Assembly: GCA_008828725.1 (NCBI GenBank)
Contig: MEHQ01001000.1
Span: forward strand, 252,868 to 316,867
DNA: 64,000 nucleotides
Direction: 5' to 3'
Source of the DNA: Saccharina japonica
Taxonomy: Eukaryota; Sar; Phaeophyceae; Laminariales; Laminariaceae
Position numbers and translations under genes: made by a program
The notes under the pieces: generated by a model
Database searches by the model: none
Told to the model about the DNA's origin: nothing
The model's input: only the letters and a program-made list of their open reading frames with translations
Shown here: one piece after another, positions 9,901 through 19,481 of the stretch
Numbering within the stretch: position 1 is the stretch's first letter
Layout: each line of letters begins with the position of its first letter

Positions 9901-11872
9901 GCTCACTCCATGTGGGCATCTCTTGGCCAGGGGGTTAACTCGGCGTTGGGTGAGTATCATAGCTTTGTCTGCTGTTCGTTCGTCTGGTCTATATAGCTTG
10001 CCTCGTGTGGCACATCCCCATCAAACGGCGAACTCGTTCGATGACTGGTGGTCGTTGTCGCACTGTTGCCATTTATATCGCTGCCATTTTGTGAATCATT
10101 AATGTATGTATGTATGCATGTACGTATGTATGTATAAATATGTTGCATGCATGTATGTACAGATTTAGAAGTCGTAACGTTGCGTCCCTGCAATTCGCCC
10201 CCGTCGTTAATTTTTCCCCCCGTCAATAGAGGACTGCGAGGTGTTCGCCGAGGTCCTCGATTCCGCGGCAAGTAAAAAATCGCCGTCGGAATCGGTCGAT
10301 ATCCCGGCCGTGCTTGCCGCGTACAACGACCGGAGGTACGAGGACGCGATAGCCGCGTGCTCGCTAAGCGAAATAGGCATGGGGGGAGCCCGGTCTATGC
10401 GGCCAGCTTTTGCGGCCCAGCTGCTGCTGACGACGCTGCTCAACAAGACTGTCGGCCGCTTCGCTCCAGAGGTGCGCGTCCCCGAGTTAGGTCTGATTTT
10501 GTGTTGTGCCGTTGTCACCGAGCCGTCGCAACAGCAAGTAGCGCTTCCACCCGTGAACATGTCAACAGGCTGCAGTACTCCTCAATCTATGAGTTTCGTT
10601 TTTGGAGGGCCATACCCCATAGTCCTCAATCGTTCGTACTCGCATATATTATCCATCACAGCAGTTTTTTGTTTCGTTTTGTTTTGTTTTGTTTGGGTGG
10701 TCGTCACTTTTACTTTCCAGCTCAAGCCGCAGGAGCTTACTTACACCCAGCGACGTTTTGGACAAGCCGTGGCCATACGTTTCTCCCCCCCCCCCCCCAC
10801 ACCGCGCCTGGTGCGAGGGTCTATGGTCATACGACTACGGCCGTGCACGACATGAGTACACCCCCCCCCACACGCCGCGCTTGGTGCTGTGCTAGCAATG
10901 TCTGCCCGGTCGATGAAAACCCGATATGCTCCGTCCCGGCGTTGTAGGGATGCGAGGGTCTATGGTCATATGACTACGGCCATGGATGGATATTGAGTGC
11001 ACCCCCCTCCCCCCGCGCCCCCCGGTATATGCGTTTGGTTCACATCGCGCGGGTCTAGAGGGTTCAGCATTCCCACAGCCCATCGACGATCATCTGATCA
11101 TCTGACTCTCCTGTTCATTGCTATTTATCACACGCACATGATTTGTTTGTGTTGTAATCGCATTCAGCTGTTCTTTCTACCCAACGACGACATCCAGTAC
11201 ATCGAATTTCCGTACTAATTTTTCTTCCTTCCAGGTATTCACAGGAATAATAAATTTCCACAAGTTTTGTAGCGACGAACTACGATACGAAGAAAATGTG
11301 CCGCGGGTACACACTTTTCGACATTACGTTTTAGTTTTTTTGTTTACCCATTTAGGACTGCAATCCCAATGTGGGGACAAAACACTTAAGATTAGAGTGA
11401 AATATTTAGTTCTAGACAGTGCAGTTCTAAAATGGTTAACGTTACTGTGCCAGCACGGTCACAGTCATACTTCATGTATACCCGATATCATCATACATAC
11501 AATGCCCCCCCCCCCCCCCCCCTGCTCCGTCTCGAAAGGGATGCGTGGTCAATGGTCAAATGACTAAGGCAAGCAACAAATGAGTACGCCCCCCCTCCAC
11601 ACCTGTCTCTTATACACATCTCCCCACCCCCCCGCGCTGATCGTTTTTGCCTTTTCCCTCGTTTTGCGTTTCTGTCGACCGACTGGTTGATTCACTTCGC
11701 TCTACAGACGTTCGCACCGCCCATCCTGATGCAAATCAGCAACGAGGAAGTGACATACGCATCCATCTTGCGCGGGGTGAAGAAGGAGGCTAGGATATCG
11801 AAGGGGCTTTTCTTCGCAGGCGTTATTCCTCTCTTGACTATTTGTGCAAGGAAAATTATTGTCAAGATGTAG
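3910..11872 (+). CDS. FAD-dependent monooxygenase, kynurenine 3-monooxygenase-like (5' end missing)
   Basis: Eight exons join in frame: 3910-4100, 7361-7499, 8294-8420, 8763-8931, 9661-9741, 9831-9949, 10230-10471, 11708-11872 (TAG), giving 410 residues. All introns are GT-AG except the first, which uses a GC donor (4101). Seen motifs: GADGVNSRVR (exon 2), the DG motif of class A flavin hydroxylases; GDAAHSMWASLGQG (exon 6), the FAD-ribityl GD motif; then the NSALEDCEVFAEVL helix and a C-terminal hydrophobic stretch followed by basic residues, like the membrane anchor of KMO-type enzymes. Family knowledge: such enzymes hydroxylate aromatic substrates with NAD(P)H and O2; the substrate here is not determinable. 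The N-terminal Rossmann GxGxxG exon(s), about 70-90 residues, were not found and may lie upstream of the window. The exon 1 start (acceptor ccaccag) is the least certain boundary. Exon 5 carries a threefold 12-nt repeat coding YSTV. The last exon ends convergently to the S1 gene. Confidence 0.85.
4643..5150 (-). mobile_element. tRNA-derived SINE, copy A (interrupted by a MITE)
   Basis: On the minus strand this begins with a tRNA-like head (box A-like tggtctaacagg, box B-like gggttcgattc), continues into a body of about 300 bp, and ends in an A-rich tail (poly-T on plus, near 4645-4661). The body matches copies at 14.3, 16.0, 36.6 and 42.7 kb. Bases 4857-5031 are a foreign insertion. It lies in intron 1 of the monooxygenase gene. 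Confidence 0.85.
4857..5031. mobile_element. 175-bp MITE with 24-bp TIRs and TA target duplication
   Basis: The ends, cagtaccggcccgctcataa and (on the other strand) cacttccggccctctcataa, are terminal inverted repeats of 24 bp with about three mismatches. The element is flanked by TA on both sides (4855-4856, 5032-5033). Removing it plus one TA restores the continuous SINE sequence ataatatgcgctc found in the copy at 36.8 kb. TA duplication and TIR-only structure are typical of Tc1/mariner-type MITEs. There is no coding capacity. Confidence 0.85.
7758..8292 (+). repeat. hexanucleotide minisatellite (GACGTT/GACATT)n
   Basis: About 530 bases made almost entirely of 6-bp units gacgtt, gacatt, ggcgtt and variants. 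The multiple-of-three unit keeps frames open and yields spurious ORFs of Val-Asp or Thr-Leu repeats. It fills the 3' part of intron 2 of the monooxygenase gene and ends right at the exon 3 acceptor (ggcag at 8289-8293). Confidence 0.9.
10811..10870 (+). repeat. poly(C)-tailed dispersed repeat, short copy
   Basis: Contains the core gcgagggtctatggtcata, then actacggccgtgcacgacatgagtac followed by a run of C. It lies in the last intron of the monooxygenase gene, directly upstream of a longer copy. Confidence 0.8.
10878..11012 (+). repeat. poly(C)-tailed dispersed repeat, long copy
   Basis: Runs from gcgcttggtgctgtgctagc through tgctccgtcccgg and the core gatgcgagggtctatggtca to gagtgcaccccc. 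It matches 58,604-58,753 over about 130 bp with few differences. Confidence 0.85.
11530..11596 (+). repeat. poly(C)-tailed dispersed repeat, diverged copy
   Basis: gtctcgaaagggatgcgtgg, then tcaatggtcaaatgactaag and atgagtacgcccccc. It is closest to the copy at 39.9 kb (both start with cgtctcgaaagggatgcg). It is followed within a few bases by a sequencing-adapter sequence. Confidence 0.8.
11603..11621 (+). other. Tn5/Nextera mosaic-end adapter sequence (assembly artefact)
   Basis: These 19 bases are exactly ctgtctcttatacacatct, the Tn5 mosaic end used in Nextera libraries. It sits between C-rich tracts where read-through or gap filling is likely. It is not genomic, and sequence immediately around it should be treated as unreliable. 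It lies in the last intron of the monooxygenase gene, so the protein prediction is unaffected. Confidence 0.93.
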
Positions 11873-11894
11873 CTGCTTCGTACGTAGACCTACG

Positions 11895-12150
11895 ACTCCA
11901 GATTTTGTATGCGTTTCGATTTTTTCCCGTACAATCGGTACGAGCAGCAGGAGCAGGGTGTCGATTGTCCGTACAAGAAAGTCCCAACAGGGGCTATCCT
12001 TTTATCCTTTCGATAGGAGTGAGTCCCTGCCGAGAGTGTAGTATGTGACGGAGCGTGTCTTTTAGGTTCCACGATTTTGAATTCGTTTTGTTATCTGCGC
12101 GTACCGGTACTTTTTTCGGACTCCATGCTATACATGGGTGTACAATTTGT
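11895..12150 (+). repeat. dispersed repeat shared with 14.96 and 16.64 kb
   Basis: The order of words gattttttcccg, tcggtacgagcag, gtgtcgattg, ccaacaggg, tatccttt, tgtgacgga and ttcggactcc recurs at 14,957-15,215 and again at 16,638-16,896. Divergence is considerable. No coding frame is shared. Confidence 0.7.
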
Positions 12151-12164
12151 AGCTTTAGACAAAT

Positions 12165-12236
12165 CCGACTTTTACTCGCAGGCATTATTTCTCTTTTGGA
12201 TATTTATGCAAGGAAAAAATTCGTCAAGACTTTGTT
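12165..12236 (+). pseudogene. degenerate copy of monooxygenase last-exon tail
   Basis: The segment (cgcaggcattatttctcttt, then atttatgcaaggaaaaaatt) mirrors 11,813-11,868 of the real last exon (cgcaggcgttattcctctct, atttgtgcaaggaaaattat). The frame is not maintained and there is no upstream homology to the rest of the exon. I read it as a partial local duplication about 350 bp downstream of its source. Confidence 0.65.
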
Positions 12237-12239
12237 TAT

Positions 12240-13330
12240 ATAGGGCCCGCGCCGGTATAACCGAGTTTTCTTGTTTGTTTTGTAATTCGAAACAATGTGC
12301 GTGTTTTGTTATTTAAGTTCGCATCTGATCGATCGAAAAGTGAATCACCAAACAGGCATAATGCCTGAAATTGAACGAGCGAAATTTGAAAAATGCAATT
12401 TGCAAATTGTTATTGCACGGCCAAGGAACGGGTTGGCGTGCTTATTCCACAAGTGTGTGTACTCGTAACCATTGGTTTTATTTTGTTTTATGTATACGTA
12501 TATGTTTTTCATTTCGTTTCGTTTCGTTTTTCGTTTGGTTTCTCCTTGTCTGCGGCCCTTAGGGTGCGAATTAACGAAGGCAAGTTTCAAATCGAATCCA
12601 TTTCAAATCGTTGTTTTTTTATGAATCGATTCGATTTTTTCCCGATTTGAAGTGAAAATACGGCTTTGCGCCCTATCGGGGTGAAACCACGTATGTTCCG
12701 TATGTTCTCGAAATGTGAATGAGGAGCTTGGTGTTCGCTCGTATATATATACCTCCGCTTGCCATATACTCGTTTTCCCTACGTACTGGAATCAAGTAAT
12801 TCAAAACTATGTTTTATTATTTCTCACAGCCAAAAAGTCCTGAAAAACACCGTTCGTGGCGTGCGTGTTTTACTTGTTTTCAGTATATACCTGATTGGCT
12901 CAAATGGATCAGGTATACCTGATTCTGGCATTTTCCCAAAAAAGAAGTATTTTGGGACTTTTTAATAAAGTATTTTGGGACTTCTTTTTATATCCGATCG
13001 AATCGATTTTTTTATGCCCCAAAATTCAAGTCTTCCCGTCGAGTCATGTTTTGACCAATCAGATGAAAGTTCGAGTCGATTCATCAAAATTCAAATCCAT
13101 TTGATTTGAAACTTTCTTTCGTTAATACGGGCCCTTTATGATGAATGATTGAAGAATTTCGCCAAAGACTTCCACAATGATGTCAGGTCAAGCAAGGGAA
13201 ACCTGCGCTGTCAAGGGTATAGGGACTATGATAGTGTTTTAACACTAAAACCTAGTAGTATGGTGTCAGTCCAGGCACTGTCTGTCAAGAGTGAAGGTGC
13301 TGTGTCGTGACATCTTTGGTTCGAGGACGG
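12240..13330. other. intergenic, AT-rich, no gene seen
   Basis: AT-rich sequence with scattered ttcgattt/aaatcgaatc words, an imperfect duplicated ggatcaggtatacctgatt motif near 12,906 and the repeated phrase tattttgggacttttt near 12,945-12,985. No supported ORF or RNA gene. Confidence 0.5.
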
Positions 13331-13334
13331 TGAA

Positions 13335-13530
13335 TAGGAAAAGAGGGAGCAGAGGGGGAGAGAGGGAGGGAGGGACGGAGAGAGGGAAGGACGGAAGGCG
13401 GGAGAGGGACAGGGCGAGCGAGGGAGAGAGGGAAGGAGGGAGGGAGGGGGGGGGCGAGAAAACGAGACTGGGACGGAGGGAAAAGAGGGAAGGAGCGAGA
13501 AAGCGAGACTGGGACGGAGGGAAAAGCCTT
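13335..13530 (+). repeat. purine-rich (GA) low-complexity tract
   Basis: Almost pure purine stretch of gagggag/gacggag type. Within it a unit of about 36 bp (gcgagaaaacgagactggga onward) is repeated once. Open frames on both strands (Arg/Glu/Gly or Pro/Ser/Leu-rich) are compositional only. Confidence 0.85.
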
Positions 13531-13539
13531 CGTCACCTG

Positions 13540-14270
13540 ATCACTCCCAGCACAGATAACTGCGTGACGCTGTCCAAACATGAATTTCATTAATCCGATT
13601 CCACTTGAAATTAGACACTGGCCTCGGGCGATTGATTGCTGCTGCTCGGCTCGCCACACCGTTTGGGGTGCTGGCAGCCAACCCTGATTACTCCACACAC
13701 AGGGCACCCCATTAGGTATGGTTTGGACCACGACGATCGCCTCCTCGAGGGCTATCGACCTGTTGCGTGCGGTACGGGTGTAGCAGTTTTGAAATAAATT
13801 TGTCCGTGGGTGACCCCAGACTGACTCTCATCGGACAGACAGACAGCTTTTTTTAATCGGTTCTAGATACCACAAGTTACACTTGTGGAATACGTTTTTT
13901 TTTAATTACCATGATTATTATTTTTATGGTAATGTTGTTCAATTCGGGGAGTTTGTTCACCTCGACGTGGCATGCATGTTTCACCACGTGACCGACGCGG
14001 ACAATGCAAATGTGTGCCTTCGCTTTGTGGTCGGCTGCTTCAGAGGCGAAAAGCTACGATCGCGACAGGAAGGACCACCGCAACAGCCCCGCAGCGCGAC
14101 CGAAGGCCCTTAGCACAGCCTAGACCGCCTGCGGCGCCTGAAAATAAATCAAGGCCGCCGCATACCCAGTTTAGTCGCGCTGCACCTCAAAGACACACGA
14201 GCAACAACTACACATCACGACTTTCCTCAGAACTTCAATAGCTGCCTTGCCGTCGCTGCTCCTCGCGCGG
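13540..14270. other. intergenic, no gene seen
   Basis: Short open frames exist, but none has a recognisable domain or supported splice structure. Immediately to the right comes the poly-T end of a SINE. Confidence 0.4.
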
Positions 14271-14272
14271 GG

Positions 14273-14273
<1 letters not shown>

Positions 14274-14304
<31 letters not shown>

Positions 14305-14637
14305 TCCATCCCATTTATTATCTTCGCCCTTCCTTTCTCTCTCCTCCCTAGTCGTAACTCAGATCCGGGGTCACAAAGTAGGCTCCTCTCCCTCCTCCCC
14401 CACTACGGTTCTTGCCTTGCATTTTTATCGCGAGAAGACTTCAGCCTTTCCTTCCCTCGTCGACTCGCATCGAATTGTGCCCACCCACGCTACTATTAAT
14501 TGGCGCTCTCAGCAGTTGATTCCGTTTTTTATTTATTTTTGCAAATAAACTCAAAAGTCCGCCCCACGTGAGATTCGAACTCCAGACATCAACGTTCAGA
14601 AGCGTTCGAGGTTACCTCTAGACCATCGGGGCGACCG
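14274..14637 (-). mobile_element. tRNA-derived SINE, copy B
   Basis: Full-length on the minus strand: tRNA-like head ending at about 14,637 (gccccgatggtctagagg, then the box-B-like gagttcgaatc), body, and a 30-base A tail (plus-strand T run 14,274-14,303). It is the best-preserved copy in the window. The acceptor-like ends gccccg and tggggc are complementary. Confidence 0.88.
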
Positions 14638-15728
14638 ACTAGGGCTGTGCGTCAGCCCATCCAACAGATCCCAAGAGCAATAGGCTCTTCGCCGATGCCG
14701 GTACAAAAAAACGCCATCGACGGCGCTCCAGGGAGGGCGTTTGCCGTCGCTCTCCTCGTTGGTTGCCAACGGGCGTTCGTTGACCCTCTTGCGTTTTTTT
14801 GCTCTTCGTTTTAGAACACAACGCATTCTCAAGAAAGTACCTAAAGTGTATTTGTTCATGTTTTTCACAATTTCTCCGCTAAAGTAATTAAAGATTTTCC
14901 AATTAGTTAGAGTGTATACGAAATTCACATTCCGCCCTCATGTAGACCCACTCCCGTTTTTTGTGCGATTCGAAATATTCCCGCACACTCGGTATGAGCA
15001 GAGCAGCAGGTTGTCGATTGCCTATTATACGTGGAACCTCAACAGGGACTGACTACGTGTATCGTATCCTTTTGGTAAGTAGTAAAGTCGCTGATGGGAG
15101 TACATTAACATGTGATGGAACGTTATATCATGTTCCTGGATTGATTGTGATTTCGAATTGTCATCTTCACGCGTTTTCTTCGGACTCCGTACACGAGATA
15201 CATGCTCATCATAATTGTACAAGAGCCTTCGTCATACTCGTAGCTGAGGCAAGTGAGGCCTTTAATTTCGAGAAAATGTGATGGGAATTCAACACAACGT
15301 AAATCGTGAATATATTACAAACGAGCACGAGTTCTTCGCAGCCTCCTGTCTCAACAGGCTTCTTACAGGTCTCTGTATAGCAGGGGAAGGTTTGCGATTA
15401 TGTAACTTAACTTTGTTTGGTGTCATAAACCGTCTACGAGTAGCGCAAGCGTAAGTGTCATGGTATTCATGGTATCCCCGTTTCCCCTCTATTGTTGAGG
15501 TGGCGTGTTTCTGATGAAACGCGCATCGAGCAAATAATAATATTTGCTCCCCCTGGTTCTCAGAATTCTGAGCCCAGAACCAGCGTGATAATAAATATAA
15601 GACTTCAAGCATAAAAACCGTGAGTAACTGAGTTGCGTCTCGTCTCAAACCTGCACGGTAGTCGGGCTTGCCCCATACCGCATTTGTAGCTACGTACCTA
15701 ACCTCCCCAGGGATCCAATACGTTTATA
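14296..15728. repeat. 1.43-kb duplicated segment, copy 1
   Basis: Nearly identical to 15,977-17,408. Only about five small differences are visible, for example one ATA unit near 15,540 and a TC dinucleotide near 15,570. It contains SINE copy B and the dispersed repeat at 14.96 kb. Its partner lies on the other side of the N run. Confidence 0.92.
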
Positions 15729-15759
15729 CATGGCGTCGACGGCAGGACGCGTGAGACTC

Positions 15760-15976
15760 NNNNNNNNNNNNNNNNNNNNNNNNNNNNNNNNNNNNNNNNN
15801 NNNNNNNNNNNNNNNNNNNNNNNNNNNNNNNNNNNNNNNNNNNNNNNNNNNNNNNNNNNNNNNNNNNNNNNNNNNNNNNNNNNNNNNNNNNNNNNNNNNN
15901 NNNNNNNNNNNNNNNNNNNNNNNNNNNNNNNNNNNNNNNNNNNNNNNNNNNNNNNNNNNNNNNNNNNNNNNNNNNN
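15760..15976. other. assembly gap (217 N)
   Basis: Run of N. Open frames crossing it are meaningless. It is bounded on both sides by the near-identical duplicate copies. Confidence 0.99.
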
Positions 15977-16318
15977 TTTTTTTTGTCCATCCCATTTATT
16001 ATCTTCGCCCTTCCTTTCTCTCTCCTCCCTAGTCGTAACTCAGATCCGGGGTCACAAAGTAGGCTCCTCTCCCTCCTCCCCCACTACGGTTCTTGCCTTG
16101 CATTTTTATCGCGAGAAGACTTCAGCCTTTCCTTCCCTCGTCGACTCGCATCGAATTGTGCCCACCCACGCTACTATTAATTGGCGCTCTCAGCAGTTGA
16201 TTCCGTTTTTTATTTATTTTTGCAAATAAACTCAAAAGTCCGCCCCACGTGAGATTCGAACTCCAGACATCAACGTTCAGAAGCGTTCGAGGTTACCTCT
16301 AGACCATCGGGGCGACCG
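15977..16318 (-). mobile_element. tRNA-derived SINE, copy C
   Basis: Second copy of SINE B as part of the 1.43-kb duplication. The A tail is cut by the N run. It should be counted once with copy B if the duplication is an assembly artefact. Confidence 0.85.
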
Positions 16319-17408
16319 ACTAGGGCTGTGCGTCAGCCCATCCAACAGATCCCAAGAGCAATAGGCTCTTCGCCGATGCCGGTACAAAAAAACGCCATCG
16401 ACGGCGCTCCAGGGAGGGCGTTTGCCGTCGCTCTCCTCGTTGGTTGCCAACGGGCGTTCGTTGACCCTCTTGCGTTTTTTTGCTCTTCGTTTTAGAACAC
16501 AACGCATTCTCAAGAAAGTACCTAAAGTGTATTTGTTCATGTTTTTCACAATTTCTCCGCTAAAGTAATTAAAGATTTTCCAATTAGTTAGAGTGTATAC
16601 GAAATTCACATTCCGCCCTCATGTAGACCCACTCCCGTTTTTTGTGCGATTCGAAATATTCCCGCACACTCGGTATGAGCAGAGCAGCAGGTTGTCGATT
16701 GCCTATTATACGTGGAACCTCAACAGGGACTGACTACGTGTATCGTATCCTTTTGGTAAGTAGTAAAGTCGCTGATGGGAGTACATTAACATGTGATGGA
16801 ACGTTATATCATGTTCCTGGATTGATTGTGATTTCGAATTGTCATCTTCACGCGTTTTCTTCGGACTCCGTACACGAGATACATGCTCATCATAATTGTA
16901 CAAGAGCCTTCGTCATACTCGTAGCTGAGGCAAGTGAGGCCTTTAATTTCGAGAAAATGTGATGGGAATTCAACACAACGTAAATCGTGAATATATTACA
17001 AACGAGCACGAGTTCTTCGCAGCCTCCTGTCTCAACAGGCTTCTTACAGGTCTCTGTATAGCAGGGGAAGGTTTGCGATTATGTAACTTAACTTTGTTTG
17101 GTGTCATAAACCGTCTACGAGTAGCGCAAGCGTAAGTGTCATGGTATTCATGGTATCCCCGTTTCCCCTCTACTGTTGAGGTGGCGTGTTTCTGATGAAA
17201 CGCGCATCGAGCAAATAATATTTGCTCCCCCTGGTTCTCAGAATTCTCTGAGCCCAGAACCAGCGTGATAATAAATATAAGACTTCAAGCATCAAAACCG
17301 TGAGTAACTGAGTTGCGTCTCGTCTCAAACCTGCACGGTAGTCGGGCTTGCCCCATACCGCATTTGTAGCTACGTACCTAACCTCCCCAGGGATCCAATA
17401 CGTTTATA
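15977..17408. repeat. 1.43-kb duplicated segment, copy 2
   Basis: Partner of 14,296-15,728. The two diverge right after gatccaatacgtttata, where copy 1 continues catggcgtc and copy 2 continues taagctccc. Confidence 0.92.
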
Positions 17409-19481
17409 TAAGCTCCCATAAGGGCGGGTAGGTAAGGTCGTGTTGCGCCCGTGCCGACGACTCCCCTGCGCTGTAACTCGGGGCACCATTTTGTATCACC
17501 CCTCGATCCCGCAGCAGATAGTTTACGTTGCTGAAATCGTCAATTTCCCCCTCTGATTTCTCAAGGGGGGGGGTTAATAGGCTGTCGTGCTGTTCACCAG
17601 TCAGTGATATATACTCATCTGCTTAGGTTGGGCTGTCGTCTATACGGGGTTCTACCATTTTCAGCTACAAGTACTTAGTCGCATGACCGGTGGTGTATAC
17701 TGCAGGTTGCAAGTGAGTGTTACGACGGTGCATCTAGATAGTACTCAATATCTGAAGGCGAAACATGTCTTCGCAAGAATATTACATTATTCAGGTGCCG
17801 TTCGCGGGGCGGGGGAGGGCGCCCTCCCGGGGATGCCTCGTGCTCTGGAGTAGGTCTACGAAGCATTAATATTAAATCTACGATACGCATTGATTGGTAG
17901 AAAGGGATTTCGTGCCCGCAGTTTTCTGATTGGTCAATTTTTTATTCCCATATTTTTTTATTGGTGGAAAATCCTTGGGCGACATTTGTCATCCGGAATC
18001 GTGACGTAACTTTTCTGAAAAAATAAAACTTGGAAAAGTGGCCGTGGATGATGGCGTCAGTCTTATCTTTTCGAAAAATTGAATAAGGAAAGTTATATTC
18101 GGAGCAGGTTATAGTTCGACATTTTTTTTTTATCAAAGAGGGAAAAGTAGAAGAATGCACGAAATATCTCGAGTTTGGCGGATCGGAGAAATAAATCTTG
18201 GGGAAATCGTCGATAGACTCTGTAATAAGGCGTTCTATACTAAAATCAAGTTAAAAAAAATACATTTTTTCGGTTAATATGAAAGTACGGAACATTCTAA
18301 GAATTTTCTTTTTTCGGTGACGCTTAAGTTTTTTTCGGGTACGTTTTTGAATAGTGGTGGGTATTAATGTTTTTTCTCTTTTTTTTCTTGGAAAATAGAC
18401 TGAATACGCCAGCTTTGGCCTACATGTACTCCCCATAGTAATCAATTGAGGAACATTATACCAAGTATGCATAAGCAGTATTTGTAGTAGCAGTAGAAGC
18501 AATTGTGGTAGCTCTCACTGCTGCCATGTGGGGGGCACGTTGACTCTTTGCCCCGGCTTGACTTGTTGGGAGGATCCTTACGCTAGCGGTTGGTGGGTGG
18601 GGATTTTTGGGCGGAGGCACACACAGCAAGTTTTGTGAAAACAGCCAGCGCTAGGAAGTGCAGAACAGGGTTTGAGCCTTCTCCCCTATAAAACAGGTAC
18701 TTTTTACGTAGACCAGGAATGAATGTAGTTGATGCGCGAGAACAACCCGCGGCGTCGAGCAGTTCACCGCCTACTCATCATATAGATAGCCAGATAATAA
18801 TTCGTACCGCAAACTCGCGTATTCGACTTCGTTGGTAGGTACGTAGGATTGTCGAGTCAGATCTGCGCAGCAGGTGTTCGTGCACCCCTAGGCGAGCGCG
18901 TGACTCGTAAGCGTCTACCGTGCACGGCTCGCTCTTCGACACGGTCAGATTCGCACCGCACATATTCGCATTTTTCTGGGAGCACGCACGCATGCGTCAC
19001 AAACAGCAGTCGTAGACAAAAAAAAATCAATGTTCATCGTGTAGTGATTTACTCTATACGAAGTGTCAACACGAATTATATGCCAATTATCCGATCGTGC
19101 CAACCGAACCAAAGGAAACAAATTAAACGAGCCAGCTCCGTGGCCAATACTTGTTTCGGTAGCACGAAGCCTCCTAAATGTGTTCACCGGTACTCTCAAG
19201 ACCCCCTGCTTCACCGATATTCAGAAAGTTATATCCCGTACGCGATCTTCTACAGAGGCAAAACAACAACAGGCCGCGCCGGCTAAACCAGCCTCCTGCT
19301 TCCGGGCCTCGTGTGATAGCTAAATATAGCTATGCGTAGCTCTACAGCAAAGCGGGCTCATCCAACGGACAACATAAACACGTGCGAGACTGCCTGCACG
19401 CGCCGTATGCCGACATCCGGGAATTTTCTTTTTTCCGGCACAAAAACGACTTCTACGTACGTACGAGCAGCGCCACGTGCA
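17409..19481. other. intergenic between convergent genes, no gene seen
   Basis: AT-rich 17.9-18.4 kb and mixed composition elsewhere. No open frame carries a domain or plausible exon boundaries. It should contain the 3' untranslated region of the S1 gene (minus strand) near its right end. Confidence 0.45.

Noticed and set aside
13285..13731. Minus-strand open frame of 148 codons, Pro/Ser/Leu-rich
   Set aside because: It is the complement of a purine-rich low-complexity tract.
14557..14637. Possible tRNA gene (box A and box B-like motifs)
   Set aside because: No anticodon arm with a plausible cloverleaf, and the sequence is followed by a shared SINE body and A tail in several copies. Treated as a SINE head.
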